Shown: in pieces, positions 37,501-43,989 of the stretch
Layout of the letters: every line of letters begins with the position of its first letter
Numbering within the stretch: the stretch's first letter is position 1
DNA from: a virus
Length of the DNA: 64,000 nt
IMG/VR virus record: IMGVR_UViG_3300034284_001002
Location: 1-64,000 of that record
Strand: one strand, 5' to 3'
Position numbers and translations under genes: made by a program
Notes under the pieces: generated by a model
Told to the model about the DNA's origin: nothing
What the model saw: the letters and a program-made list of their open reading frames with translations, nothing else
Databases searched by the model: none

Positions 37501-40119
37501 ACCAATGTTGTTTATACTTAGGTAACGCAGTGGCAATCCCAGCACAGTATCCACGGCGCCCTGTCCAGTGGCATAACTGAACAACTTACTGCCAGCAAAT
37601 GTAGAGCTAGGGTACTTGGCACGGTCACTGAAACTAATTCCAGCAGAATCATACACGTTAAACAATGGCGCTTGATTTGTAGCTGTCTTTTGTTGTGCTC
37701 TTAACCAAGTGATACCATCGTAATAATAACTTGTTCCTTGTGTTGTTAATCCGCTAAGTGTGACTACGGTTTGATCAACCAGTACTGTGGAGTCGTCAGC
37801 AGGAACTAGATCAATAATAGGTTGTGCAATCAATGGCGGCACAGTGTCAGGCGTAATGAAATTTACAACGTAAATTTTATTTCTAACTTCAGAGTCAGTA
37901 TCAGCTGCAAAAATAACACGGGTACCGTTGACAAATTCGTATCCGTCAATGCCGTAGCCCAGTGATCCGTTAATGGTGCTCAGCGCATCTGTGATAGTAA
38001 AGTCAACAATATTAACCGGCAGTTTTCCTTGGGTTCCAAAATCGTACAGGCGTGTTCCTGCATTAAATTCTATAATAGGACGTTTAGCACTTTGAGAGTT
38101 GCTTAAAATTGGTGTTGTGTTGTTATAAGTGGCAGATGCATTGATAACATCAATGTGGAACCAACGATTACTACGTGTCCAGGGATTTAAATCAGGACTA
38201 GCACGACCAATTGTAAGATACTCTGGAATTAGTGGCGCATTCAAAGAAGCATCATAGTTTCCCTCATCGTATCTTAAACTATCAAACGGAATAAGTGCAT
38301 TTTGAGTATATGGCTCTGGAGTGATAAAATCACCAACAGGTAGTAATTTAATTGCTGTGCCTACACCTTCAACATAGTATTCTTGGTTTTCGTATTCGGC
38401 TGGTATTGTGCTGCCACGAAATTGAACTTTGAGTCCATTAGTAAACACCACACCATTTGAACTGGTATAGTTGGGCTTTCCAATAATATCGTTGATATAT
38501 GTTGTGGTTGCGTTGGTTTGATCAAGCAACCGAATTTGCCCAAAAATTCCAGGGTCTGTTCCGTCTTGATAATACAATGTATCTTTGATTGCTGTCAACA
38601 ACGGAATTTCTTCAAAGTACCCAGATGCATCTTTATACCAACCAGTATTTGAATACTGATTACCAAAGGCAATAGTAAACTTTTCCAACTCAGCCACTGG
38701 CAATACTGGATTTAATTGAATGTACTGCTGGCCACCAGATGATGTTACGTATGTTATTTGCCATACACTGTAACGGTCAGGCTGAGTAAGTGGAATTGCC
38801 TGTGCAAATGCTGTGCTGTCATAGCTACCGGTTCCAATTCCAGATGCAGGCAATGGATCAAATGGACTGACAACTTCCCATCCATCATCGCCCGTAGTTG
38901 TGTTGAGAAATACCAATGTTCGACCATTTAAATTTGTAGTACCATCAATGCCCGTTGGGTTGGCTGCAAAAAATTCAGATAAGAAAACATTGTTAATTTG
39001 ATCAAATAATAAATTTGTGGCCAGGTCGACAGAGCCAATGCTGGTCAACCCATAGTAAAAACTCTGTGCAGTAGACTCAGGAACATTGAATGTCACTACT
39101 CCAAGATCTTCACCGTTGTTGGTTACGCCCAGCACATCTCTACTAGAAATGTTAGGTGCATAAGGCAGTACACCTTCGACCCCTGGTTCTGCCTGAATCC
39201 AAAAACCCGGACCTGTGCCCGGAGTTCCGTCAACAATTGTCAACACGCCTTGCATGTTAAACTGTGTTTCACTTGCGTAGTACAAGGTGTCAGGTGCGTC
39301 TTGTGGCACAGTAAATGTAATGTTGCCGGTGTTTGCACCGTTGCGACTTACACCAGTGTTGTATTGATCAATACGGCCCTGTGACGGAGAGGTTTTAATC
39401 CAGAATGGCGATACTACACCAAGATTTAAATTGAACACATAGGTGTTTCCACGCACAAGTGTCAGTGGTGGATTTGGCAAGTAATCAATAATGTATGCTG
39501 ATGTTGTGGCTGCCGTGACACGATAGTTTACAGTTTCTGTTGCATTCTGTGCCACAGTGAATGTGTAGTTGCCGTTGCGCAATAATGTAATTGTAGGATT
39601 GCTGCCGGTATAGTTTGAAAATGTGTATACGCCATTTTCTCTTGTGACAGTGTAGTCTGCAGTGAGCGGAACTGCTGTGCCACCTACATCAACTGACAAC
39701 GGACCATCAGGTAACCAATAGTATTGGCTGTAGTTTACAAACTTGTCCCAGTTAATCTGCGGATCCCAGGTATAGTATTCGCTGGTGTAGAGTCTTTCGC
39801 TTTGATCAACAAACGCACCTTGTGTGCCTAGAGCATCAGTGATGCCGGGATACGTGACTGCGTCCTTGATCACTGTGGAATCAGTTTTTCTGAATACAAC
39901 ACCCGGTTCTAATTGATAATCTGTGCGAGATCGAGTAGGTTCAACAACATATTTGTCGTCGGCATTTACGCCTGGCCCTACGCGACGTCCAACATATCCC
40001 TGTGTCTTTTTAAACTGCGGCTCTTGAACCAATTGGTCCAGGGTAGCAGCCAAAAATTGCTTGTTGGTAGATGTCTGAAATATCTCTGGTAGAAAATCTA
40101 CTGTTCTCACTTTTGCCAT
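25594..40119 (-). CDS. Giant virion structural protein, probable baseplate/fibre component (4841 aa)
   Basis: A single uninterrupted frame of 14.5 kb. It starts MAKVRTVDFLPEIFQTS, joined by a TAATG overlap to the gp6-like gene. Sequence is beta-rich with Thr, Asn, Val, Tyr. Around residues 2300-3140 there are seven FG-GAP-type repeats (for example VGYGSALAIG with WAIVGAP; GSFGSSVAIS with AYVGAP; GSGFGTSVAT with VIGAP; ASFGSSVDL with YVGAP; and RLLIGSPGSDFG), as in integrin-like seven-bladed propellers, separated by inserts of different length. A separate module of the form V-x-NG/NN-x-x-Q, DYT, F-x-x-P-x-x-G-x-x-I-x-I occurs about a dozen times along the protein. Around residue 3900 are two GSGY repeats (TNTGSGYTVAPTITV, VNYGSGYITTPIITF). 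Position after gp25 and gp6 suggests the site of T4 gp7-gp10, but I see no direct similarity to them. Confidence 0.85.
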   Translation of the reverse strand: MAKVRTVDFLPEIFQTSTNKQFLAATLDQLVQEPQFKKTQGYVGRRVGPGVNADDKYVVEPTRSRTDYQLEPGVVFRKTDSTVIKDAVTYPGITDALGTQGAFVDQSERLYTSEYYTWDPQINWDKFVNYSQYYWLPDGPLSVDVGGTAVPLTADYTVTRENGVYTFSNYTGSNPTITLLRNGNYTFTVAQNATETVNYRVTAATTSAYIIDYLPNPPLTLVRGNTYVFNLNLGVVSPFWIKTSPSQGRIDQYNTGVSRNGANTGNITFTVPQDAPDTLYYASETQFNMQGVLTIVDGTPGTGPGFWIQAEPGVEGVLPYAPNISSRDVLGVTNNGEDLGVVTFNVPESTAQSFYYGLTSIGSVDLATNLLFDQINNVFLSEFFAANPTGIDGTTNLNGRTLVFLNTTTGDDGWEVVSPFDPLPASGIGTGSYDSTAFAQAIPLTQPDRYSVWQITYVTSSGGQQYIQLNPVLPVAELEKFTIAFGNQYSNTGWYKDASGYFEEIPLLTAIKDTLYYQDGTDPGIFGQIRLLDQTNATTTYINDIIGKPNYTSSNGVVFTNGLKVQFRGSTIPAEYENQEYYVEGVGTAIKLLPVGDFITPEPYTQNALIPFDSLRYDEGNYDASLNAPLIPEYLTIGRASPDLNPWTRSNRWFHIDVINASATYNNTTPILSNSQSAKRPIIEFNAGTRLYDFGTQGKLPVNIVDFTITDALSTINGSLGYGIDGYEFVNGTRVIFAADTDSEVRNKIYVVNFITPDTVPPLIAQPIIDLVPADDSTVLVDQTVVTLSGLTTQGTSYYYDGITWLRAQQKTATNQAPLFNVYDSAGISFSDRAKYPSSTFAGSKLFSYATGQGAVDTVLGLPLRYLSINNIGDIVFDNNFYTDQFTYAIQNTAQTINISDGYSYQYVDRVIYERELGWQVAATPSLIRQQFQFAYDGSPLRFNINIPENTVVPAIQLYVANKYILPAEYTVTRTAATTTIILNNIYTPGSIIEVQVLSNDLSDNGFYQVPINLANNPFNVNSPYFTLGTIRTHYESIARNLIDFTGDINGPNNTRDLGNIGRYGTTILEQSAPLTLAGFFMRSSEYNIFKSLEFNDREYTKFKNRLLENAIRNEWGNLTTSEILDSVVTDLNIGKTNINSFYYSDMLPSGNVYTDTVYTVTPITVGIFDTLQTHSFTSANFLGLLVYLNDTLLTLNYDYTVATDGPTLTVTVPLTVGDVVTIREYADTAGNYVPNTPTKMGLYQAFKPEVFLDENYVNPTVVIRGHDGSITTAFGDMRDDILLEFERRIFNNLKTEGNPVPIPPEEVIPGYFRTTDYTQAEITTILGESFLTWVGQNKLDYKTQQYIANNPFTYNYSQAGDKEKDLPLLGAWRGISRYFYDTLSPNYTPWEMLGFSQQPAWWETRYGPAPYTQDNLVLWDDIQAGIVADPDGYYIKPDFVRPNLSTYFIPTGTEGQLLSPLDSVVGQYDPNAFRKSWVVGDGGPVEAAWWTSSSYPFAVMRLLALTRPAKFFSLFADRDLYKYSTEFEQYLYNGRYRLDANGVEVYGGNVDISTGVVTPVSKASYINWIVDYNQQLGINSTQALEEALANLDVRLCWRTGSFTDKEYLKIYTERSSPNSLNSSLLLPDESYDLMLYKNSPFASVAYSAVIVQLTDAGYAVFGYSTTDPYFDIYASRTSGELQTISAGGSTVRVPRQYTNDIVQVPYGFVFTNQSSVVDFLLSYGQYLTTQGLVFDTRENGYTLDWKQMASEFLYWANQGWAVDSLINLNPAALQLTAERPGAVVDSISVQNPENMLLDQNRTPFDARNLVIERLENRFTINGTNNQAISYVKLQFVSYEDIVILNNVSIFADLIYNPPTGARQTRVYVSAITTTEWNGTLNAQGFVLNRDNVKEWAPNIKYAKGEIVLYKNLYWSAQDIIQPKREFAYSDWVKSDYTKIQKGLLPNIANKADQLENSYNTQTANLEADNDLLSFGLIGFQPRDYMVALNLDDTSQVNLYQQFIGTKGTILSAEIFTGANLAKEIADYQIYENWAVLRGTYGANANRSYVELRLNEALLQSDPATVQIIEPGESSLANQTVLLNDVWRESYKLTSPDFLTTTTTQITDTALPSAGYVNINDVDITVFSLDDPSTIAANLDTIGNGTKIWVAKTNSYDWNIYRATQVPGRITRVTDNLDGTSLVAFTQVHKLSLGDILIVRFFNDAFNGVYRVLTTPTPTTLTVAYTFPNGNQTTITGSGIGFYLDTMRVAQASDIGTLSFANDLIPGAMAWVDNNGSGLWEVLEKQNVFAAGYALEPSNLVLDSGYGTSIAQAYENIAALVGAPLYDGGVGAIYPYLRGQGNLYEASPLMQLGTADTVGYGSALAIGYQDWAIVGAPQSYSGVGYVAILYRAPASNTFLQTQLLIAPDYLASAGSFGSSVAISRDERWAYVGAPAQDAVYAYGRVDLEIQEVTYIGDSVTTSFNYSNNLVFDLAHPAQITVLLNNSIQQYGVDYDLSATSVIFNTAPLQDLPIVITRNMLSQLDAETYYNVEQDSTDGSGILATFTVERVRGDYEVTITGPGVFYQIGDTLTIDAATIGGGTSPANDLVITITAIEGSGAITGFTYSGSGVSNTSVFDLSTTLYTATNLNSFSVRVNGVLQRPYIDYTFAGTTLTFVTLPAAGTKIEVETGSYFAYVETMTGPAGSGFGTSVATATDGQQIVIGAPTDVNNALINGSTYVYDRSVARYQVGVGETAVTTFALPAGFNTPVSVTLNNAFLTDADQILGGQFTVSGSDVILEDNVTLAVGDIIEVESNIFQLVQKITINKPFDQASFGSSVDLCSNNCSIYVGAPTDGTVLPGAGSVQRSVNQSRVYGVISSLIPNPVLTGGDTLRIDNYEIVIPNSPNNTVAGVVDAINTANEGVGIPNVRASAPGDLFFVGDGVVKTYDIGVTYSQYTTYNPLVYVDTVVQILNVDYTYNNSTGIISFITAPAEQSSIRVVQGILTLNVINLAAVLSNTRLTVLPGVVGTAFADFGFVDYVYTQTITSPAPTIDAYFGDEVVIDTTATTLVVGAPRGNLYQPVTFDNNTTYFDDRSTVFSTVVVQSGVTYTFDYLPSATDSATNPGQFVFGQQMYDDSIIELDQYGTAISYVTGRLLIGSPGSDFGDSSNANYGRVSVFENADRTPAWTVKHIQQPVVDIALLNSVYLYDKLESTITSYLDFIDPLQGKILGVARENIDYIGAVDPANYNIGPIRNVGNPWAAARIGEIWWDTNSVRFIDPNQDDIVYASRRWSQIFPGSSVDIYQWIESDVTPANYAGPGTPLSVLSYTARSELNTDNIFATRYYFWVRNISTVVTTANKKLSINAIANYIANPRASGIAYLAPLNASTVAIYNVIGLISAQDTILHVEYDRIKNDDNVHQEYELIADGVADSFLSASLYLKLQDSLSGINAIGSQVPDPSLSPAERYGVEFRPRQSMFVDRFAALKNYFGYANRILANYPISETKSFTLLNSKDPEPTTIQVYYAGTFNTGNTYTISYVGTTDFTAIGAASNTIGVSFVATGSGEGSGTATFVNWNLRVADLTELGYQNLSIVPIGYRYLVTADSSNFGFWTIYDVTAGPLVGSKELRLVRVQNYDTSRYWSYINWYTPGYNSTLNPVATVKNYAELAEITFNTAPVGASVKVTNAPAGKFEIYQRTLTSWDRVGLEDGTIELSAELWNYALGNFGFDVEVFDAQYFDQEPVIETRKIVQAINQQLFIDELAINRNRSLILMFEFIMSEFSAPAWLLKTSLIDVNHRIRSLIPYQAYRQDNQDFVLNYIQEVKPYHTQIREFNLQYIGDDEYPGAVTDFDNPAFFDETLTVPQFIAPVLLPYTQSTANSPTNPDADTASNAEIWTETPWTNWYNNYTLTVQSVVITNTGSGYTVAPTITVTGDATTPAEMTAVVNSAGQVVSIDIVNYGSGYITTPIITFVGGNGSGAAAAVVMGNDLVRQIKTTMKYDRYQYVSTIQEWQPNVNYDDGTQVRYVDRVWQANSPDSTGVQTATFDPLDWILVNAGTLSGVDRTMGFYTPTVNQPGLSLPLLIDGVEYPGVQVFGVGYDQYPGFDVAPYDSTPFDNLTYGPEGRPTFDQTILDTIFESPYTDPYLGTRPTSINIEGGEYIDVFSSYAPEELVPGSEFDTLDIRVYTTPGADWARDGHGFRAEVRKFTVTSSGQTLSFADIAPVPATMLVVNQTTGLDLIIGTDYTANWAEQTITLDSGVVVGSEIVITMYSIGGGNQLFKQSFNGAEVGSSVVVPVKYSLITQFVIFANGVLTTDYTFVPYSTTSTEVVFTTPYTINDYLMISAIGPTTIDDTEIDYSWSVPVTQYITGVSGVLEYDLTNSMEYTNPDNLVVTFNGIRARTSAGIEYLADGTTDYLLPTRLGFSQSLIADNEVRVYVNNIPQVLGVDFTVEPYDPITPRAVMFTTPLTLGEKILICVTTNTQVSVVGTQLLFNTYTGMIPSNGDIIAVTSWNDTRQQDILTQVYVGPVTGSALFAEPYDTTDYDVGLVTDAAGSYDYSAVQSVTRNDLYLNRTILNPDRLWVTLNGLQIFVNDGFTIVNNTIVLANGYVMSATDVVMITEFTNSVAPEAMAFRIFQDMRGVQATYRITPATTTYLVQPLSTTDDVIYVHNAAALNQPNLAANIWGLLTINGERIMYRNRDTAANTVSGLRRGTAGTGVASHAVDTDVYNISRGNLLPPQFQDYLVSNLDNDILLYPILGNGTNTVFVAEHVDVSNLDDSTTIEEAVEVYVGGIRQYGGYAVIDPGPMCTVEFDTAPPEGVQVTILVRRGVSWYAPGINTPSNGVALQDTETQAARFLRGE

Positions 40120-43100
40120 TAAATTACTCCGCTGCCAGGGGCAGTTTTAAGATTTGTGCTGGTCAGTGCTTCAATTACTTGAATGTCTGCCACTGTGGCT
40201 GCGTTAACAAAAATCTGATTTGGTGCTGACCGTATTTCATACAAGTCGCCAAAACTCTTTTGCGGACTTATTGGAACTAACACAACAGAACTCACTACAT
40301 CGCCAATGTTCTGGTGCAGGTATCCAGATAGTTCTGAGAAATAGAACGTATCACCAAAATTCCAATTTTCAATTGCAAAATAACTATTGATGAAGGACAC
40401 TACCAAACTCTTTATTTCGCTGACTGATGCAGTGGATCCACTGGCACGAATAACTTTGATAGTTGCACGTAACTCTGGTGCTGCCTTGATGCCAAACAAC
40501 GGCTTAAAGTCAACTGAGTTAATGATCATATTGTCAGAAATCATTTTGTAGTCTTGTAGTCCTGCATACTCGGTGGTCAGTGTGTCCAGAGATGGTGGTT
40601 CTGGCTCTGGAACTGTTCCCGTTGAGTCTACAATGTAATTTCTATATGCAGTGTAGTATGCCTGTGTGACCACGTAGACATCAATGATGTTGGTTGATCC
40701 TGGATCAATGCGATTGGTCAATGAACTGTTGTGTCTGTATTGGAAAAACAAGTCTTGGCGGCCAATGCGAGTTATGTAATCAGTTGTGGTCACCAGTTCA
40801 GTAGTGCCGGTGGCAGTCAATGACAAGATGTAAAATGCCGGTGGTGTTGTGTACACCAGTGTTGTGGTATTGTAAACACCATATGCATAAAACACCTGTC
40901 CGACTATGTACTGTGCCTTTACCACTTCAATGTCATCTAGTGTGGCATACTGAGAATTTATAACTCCAGGCTCTACCAACACATAACGTTCTAGATTGTC
41001 AAAGTCAACAATTTGTTGAAAGAACACATTTTTAGTTGTGGGATTTACATTGGGTGCAACAATGGTGTTGAAAAAGTCTGGATCATCTGGCACGCCGTCA
41101 GCGTCGTTGTCTTGCCATGAAACCAACACTTGATAGTCATCAACATAGCCGTCTGGTTGAACTGGCTGGTCAATGATACGCATTGAAATATCGCTTTCCA
41201 GTGGCAAGTTTGAATCTGGCTTGCTGTTTGTTTTTAATACTTTGACAAAGTCGCGAATAGTAGTTCCTGTGCGACTATCATAAATTTGTTCGTCACCGTA
41301 GAAGAAAAAGCGTGTTTGTAGAACTGATCCAAAGTAATAGTTCAGCGCACGACTTGTAACTGTATATGATTCGCCATCAGTTACAAATTGCAAGAACCAA
41401 CTGGCGTCTAAGTTTGTGCCGGATGTGTTGCCTGCGTATGCTTGACTCCAGGTGGCGTCAATTGCAAGATTGTTTGAAGTAATTAAATACCAGGTCTTGG
41501 TCAGGTTATTATAACCCAGGCCAAAATTGCGATACAATTCAATTTGTGCGGCAGCATCATTACGAACATCTGTTCCCAAATCTGTAACAAACAACGGAAT
41601 AACTTGACTGCATACCGAGCCAGTGGGCACAAAATTATTGAGAACCACTGGACCAAGACCATTGCTAAAGTTGCCAAGTCCTTGATTTGTTCCGTCATTG
41701 TATATTGCCGTTGCTGCCGCCCAGATTATCAACTTTTCATCTGCTCGAGTTGGTGTGCCTAGCACTAGTTTATTATTGGCATCAAAGTAATATCCTGACG
41801 GAGGAACAAACTTGATCAAACTACCAACTTGGACATATTGCATGTTGTTGCTGGCATATTGTCCAACTGACACTGGGTTTCCTGCAGAATTTTTAAAATA
41901 ACCTGTGGTTTCATTAGCCAATGTTGTGCTTTCGTTCCAGGTCACTGCCAGTGGTATCAACGATGGACGAGGGAAGTTAGCATAGTAAAATTGTTTGGCA
42001 GGACTGTTGGCCAAGTTGACTTCAATTTGATTGGTAATAACATCACTGATTTCGTTTGTGGTCAACCAAGTGAACAAAAAAGTTGGCAACGCATTGTACT
42101 CGTACAGAGCACCATCACTGGAGAATGTGTTGGTACTTGAATATTTTCCAGTGTTGTCAACTAGATCAAGATATCGACTTGTGCCAATTGAAGCACGGTT
42201 CAATGCTTTGCTTTTGATAATTGAATTGTACTGAGTGAACGGAAAGTTATTGTAGTCCTCGCCGTTGACCATGCGATTTTGTGTGTAGTAACGAGCAGGC
42301 GCTCGTTGTTTGATCTCAGCAATGGTTTCACGAGCAAGAGCATTGCTCACTGGTTCAGTAATACCACATGTCATTGTAAGTGTTTCCAGTTGTCCTCTGC
42401 GGCTGACATAACTGATGCTCAATAGAACATTTTGCATCTCTTCTGGATTGATAATGTACTGCAATCCATTTGATGCACGAACATACGCACGGAAAGTGCC
42501 AACAGGAATTTCAGAGAACACACCATCACCAAAGTTCATGGTGATCTGATCATTGGCTCTACTAGTAACTGAGTATATTGGACGCAGTGTTGTGAGTTGT
42601 TCGGCTGCGGCAGTGTACACGCTTTCAACAAACTCCCACTCTCGGCTAATGGTACCTACGTTATCCAATTGATACAACCAACGGTCAGTATTATTAACGC
42701 CTTCAATGTTGATGTTCACTGCACGATTGGCAATGCGTTCTGGCAAGTTAAAATCTTGATTCTGTAGTACACCTTGCTTGAACAAGAAGAAGAATCCTGT
42801 GTTGGGTGAAGCAAAGCCCAACTGGTCATTACGGAACAACACATTGAATTGTCCATTAGGACGTGGGCTAGGTTCGTATACATAACCAAGGCCACTGGCT
42901 GTGGCACTGACAGCTTCAAATGGCATGTTGACGCCGTCAACAACAGAACTGTAGGGGATCACTGGCAAGAAACCTGGCAACAAGTTAACGGTGTATTCGT
43001 CTGTGCGAATTCCGTTGATGGTGGTTCTGTTGCCAGGACGGCCGTAACGTTGTGTGTTGACCAGTGCGGAATTCAAGATAGCAGTAAACTGTTCTTGCCA

Positions 43101-43553
43101 GTCAAAGTTGGTTGGATCGGCCCAGTTAACAGTGATGTTGCTCAGGTTAATGCCGTTGTAGTCCACAATGTTTTCTGTGGTCTGAATTGAAAATACTTTG
43201 AGGTATCCGGATGCTTCTGTATTACGCTTGGGAGTGTAGCTGACCAGGTTAGCAAGTTTAACCACACTGTCACGACGTTCAGCAGTGTCTAGATAATTTT
43301 CACGTGTGTTAAGATCAGTACGAAAGGCCAATGCCTGACCCATAAATGCCATCACATCTAGTAGAGCAATAAATTCACTGCTTTCAATGTAGTCGTTGAA
43401 TGTTTCTGGGTAGTACAGTCGTATGTAATCAACAAAACTCTTGCGAAGAGTTTCAAAGTCATAGCTTTGGAAGTTGGCTTCTTGGTAGGTTTGATAGATC
43501 CGTTTCCAATCTTCAACACCAAATACCGCAGTTTGTCTAGTAGTTTTTGCCAT
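40119..43553 (-). CDS. 6: Baseplate wedge protein, T4 gp6-like
   Basis: A 1144-residue protein. The N-terminal SYDFETLRKSFVDYIRLYYPE, then ESSEFIALLDVMAFMGQALAFRTD and RENYLDTAERRDSVVKLA, is the clear signature of gp6/J-like wedge proteins, which form the ring joining the wedges of the contractile-tail baseplate. Further on are NFGDGVFSEIPVG and APARYYTQNRMVNGEDYNNFP, also typical. The C-terminal domain (LRATIKVIRAS, SEIKSLVVSFINSYF, FYFSELSGYLHQNIGDVV) completes it. T4 gp6 has 660 residues, so this version is nearly twice as long, with the extra sequence in the middle. Preceded by a CATAAATA late box and flanked by the gp25-like gene. Confidence 0.93.
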   Translation of the reverse strand: MAKTTRQTAVFGVEDWKRIYQTYQEANFQSYDFETLRKSFVDYIRLYYPETFNDYIESSEFIALLDVMAFMGQALAFRTDLNTRENYLDTAERRDSVVKLANLVSYTPKRNTEASGYLKVFSIQTTENIVDYNGINLSNITVNWADPTNFDWQEQFTAILNSALVNTQRYGRPGNRTTINGIRTDEYTVNLLPGFLPVIPYSSVVDGVNMPFEAVSATASGLGYVYEPSPRPNGQFNVLFRNDQLGFASPNTGFFFLFKQGVLQNQDFNLPERIANRAVNINIEGVNNTDRWLYQLDNVGTISREWEFVESVYTAAAEQLTTLRPIYSVTSRANDQITMNFGDGVFSEIPVGTFRAYVRASNGLQYIINPEEMQNVLLSISYVSRRGQLETLTMTCGITEPVSNALARETIAEIKQRAPARYYTQNRMVNGEDYNNFPFTQYNSIIKSKALNRASIGTSRYLDLVDNTGKYSSTNTFSSDGALYEYNALPTFLFTWLTTNEISDVITNQIEVNLANSPAKQFYYANFPRPSLIPLAVTWNESTTLANETTGYFKNSAGNPVSVGQYASNNMQYVQVGSLIKFVPPSGYYFDANNKLVLGTPTRADEKLIIWAAATAIYNDGTNQGLGNFSNGLGPVVLNNFVPTGSVCSQVIPLFVTDLGTDVRNDAAAQIELYRNFGLGYNNLTKTWYLITSNNLAIDATWSQAYAGNTSGTNLDASWFLQFVTDGESYTVTSRALNYYFGSVLQTRFFFYGDEQIYDSRTGTTIRDFVKVLKTNSKPDSNLPLESDISMRIIDQPVQPDGYVDDYQVLVSWQDNDADGVPDDPDFFNTIVAPNVNPTTKNVFFQQIVDFDNLERYVLVEPGVINSQYATLDDIEVVKAQYIVGQVFYAYGVYNTTTLVYTTPPAFYILSLTATGTTELVTTTDYITRIGRQDLFFQYRHNSSLTNRIDPGSTNIIDVYVVTQAYYTAYRNYIVDSTGTVPEPEPPSLDTLTTEYAGLQDYKMISDNMIINSVDFKPLFGIKAAPELRATIKVIRASGSTASVSEIKSLVVSFINSYFAIENWNFGDTFYFSELSGYLHQNIGDVVSSVVLVPISPQKSFGDLYEIRSAPNQIFVNAATVADIQVIEALTSTNLKTAPGSGVI

Positions 43554-43572
43554 AATAATCCATCTTGTAGAT

Positions 43573-43580
43573 TATTTATG
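43573..43580 (-). promoter_or_regulatory. Late-type promoter box CATAAATA
   Basis: In the 53-base gap between the gp25-like and gp6-like genes, the minus strand reads CATAAATA, 19 bases before the gp6 ATG. This matches the T4 late box at seven of eight positions. Its position in one of the few real gaps of the structural block supports use as a promoter for gp6 and the giant gene. Confidence 0.6.
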
Positions 43581-43606
43581 GCGAAAATAAACCACCCAGT
43601 TTATGT

Positions 43607-43981
43607 TTACACGTAGCCCGCAGTTTGATTTTGCTGATCAAAAAACAATGACAAGAACTGTGTTGTTTGACCAGGCACTGTGTTTACTGCAAGTTGTATG
43701 AGTATGCCGTTGTCCTGTGGGAATAGTTCAGCAGATTCAATATAGATTCTTGGATCTAGTCCGGCCACACGTTGTATTTCTGCCAGGATTGCTCGCTCAG
43801 TATCTTGTGTTTGATTTTCAAACAGGTAACTCCAGATCACTGTGCCGTAACCAGGACGTCCAACCAGTTGCCCTTGCTGTATGTTAAATGCATTCAACAA
43901 GTCACGCTTGATCAATTCAAAGTCTACTAGTGTAAACTTCTTTGGCTGGTTGATTGTGTTAAATCCTACAAATGTTGTCAT
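43607..43981 (-). CDS. 25: Baseplate wedge protein, T4 gp25-like
   Basis: A 124-residue protein of the GPW/gp25 family, whose members sit at the base of the sheath in contractile tails and help start sheath assembly. Matching segments are DFELIKRDLLNAFNIQQGQLVGRP, with GYGTVIWSYLFEN and the following TERAILAEIQRV and DPRIYIES. Length is almost that of T4 gp25 (132). It is located between a low-complexity tail protein and the gp6-like gene, the expected order. Upstream, AGGG stands a short distance before the ATG as a ribosome site. Confidence 0.95.
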   Translation of the reverse strand: MTTFVGFNTINQPKKFTLVDFELIKRDLLNAFNIQQGQLVGRPGYGTVIWSYLFENQTQDTERAILAEIQRVAGLDPRIYIESAELFPQDNGILIQLAVNTVPGQTTQFLSLFFDQQNQTAGYV

Positions 43982-43989
43982 AGTAATAT

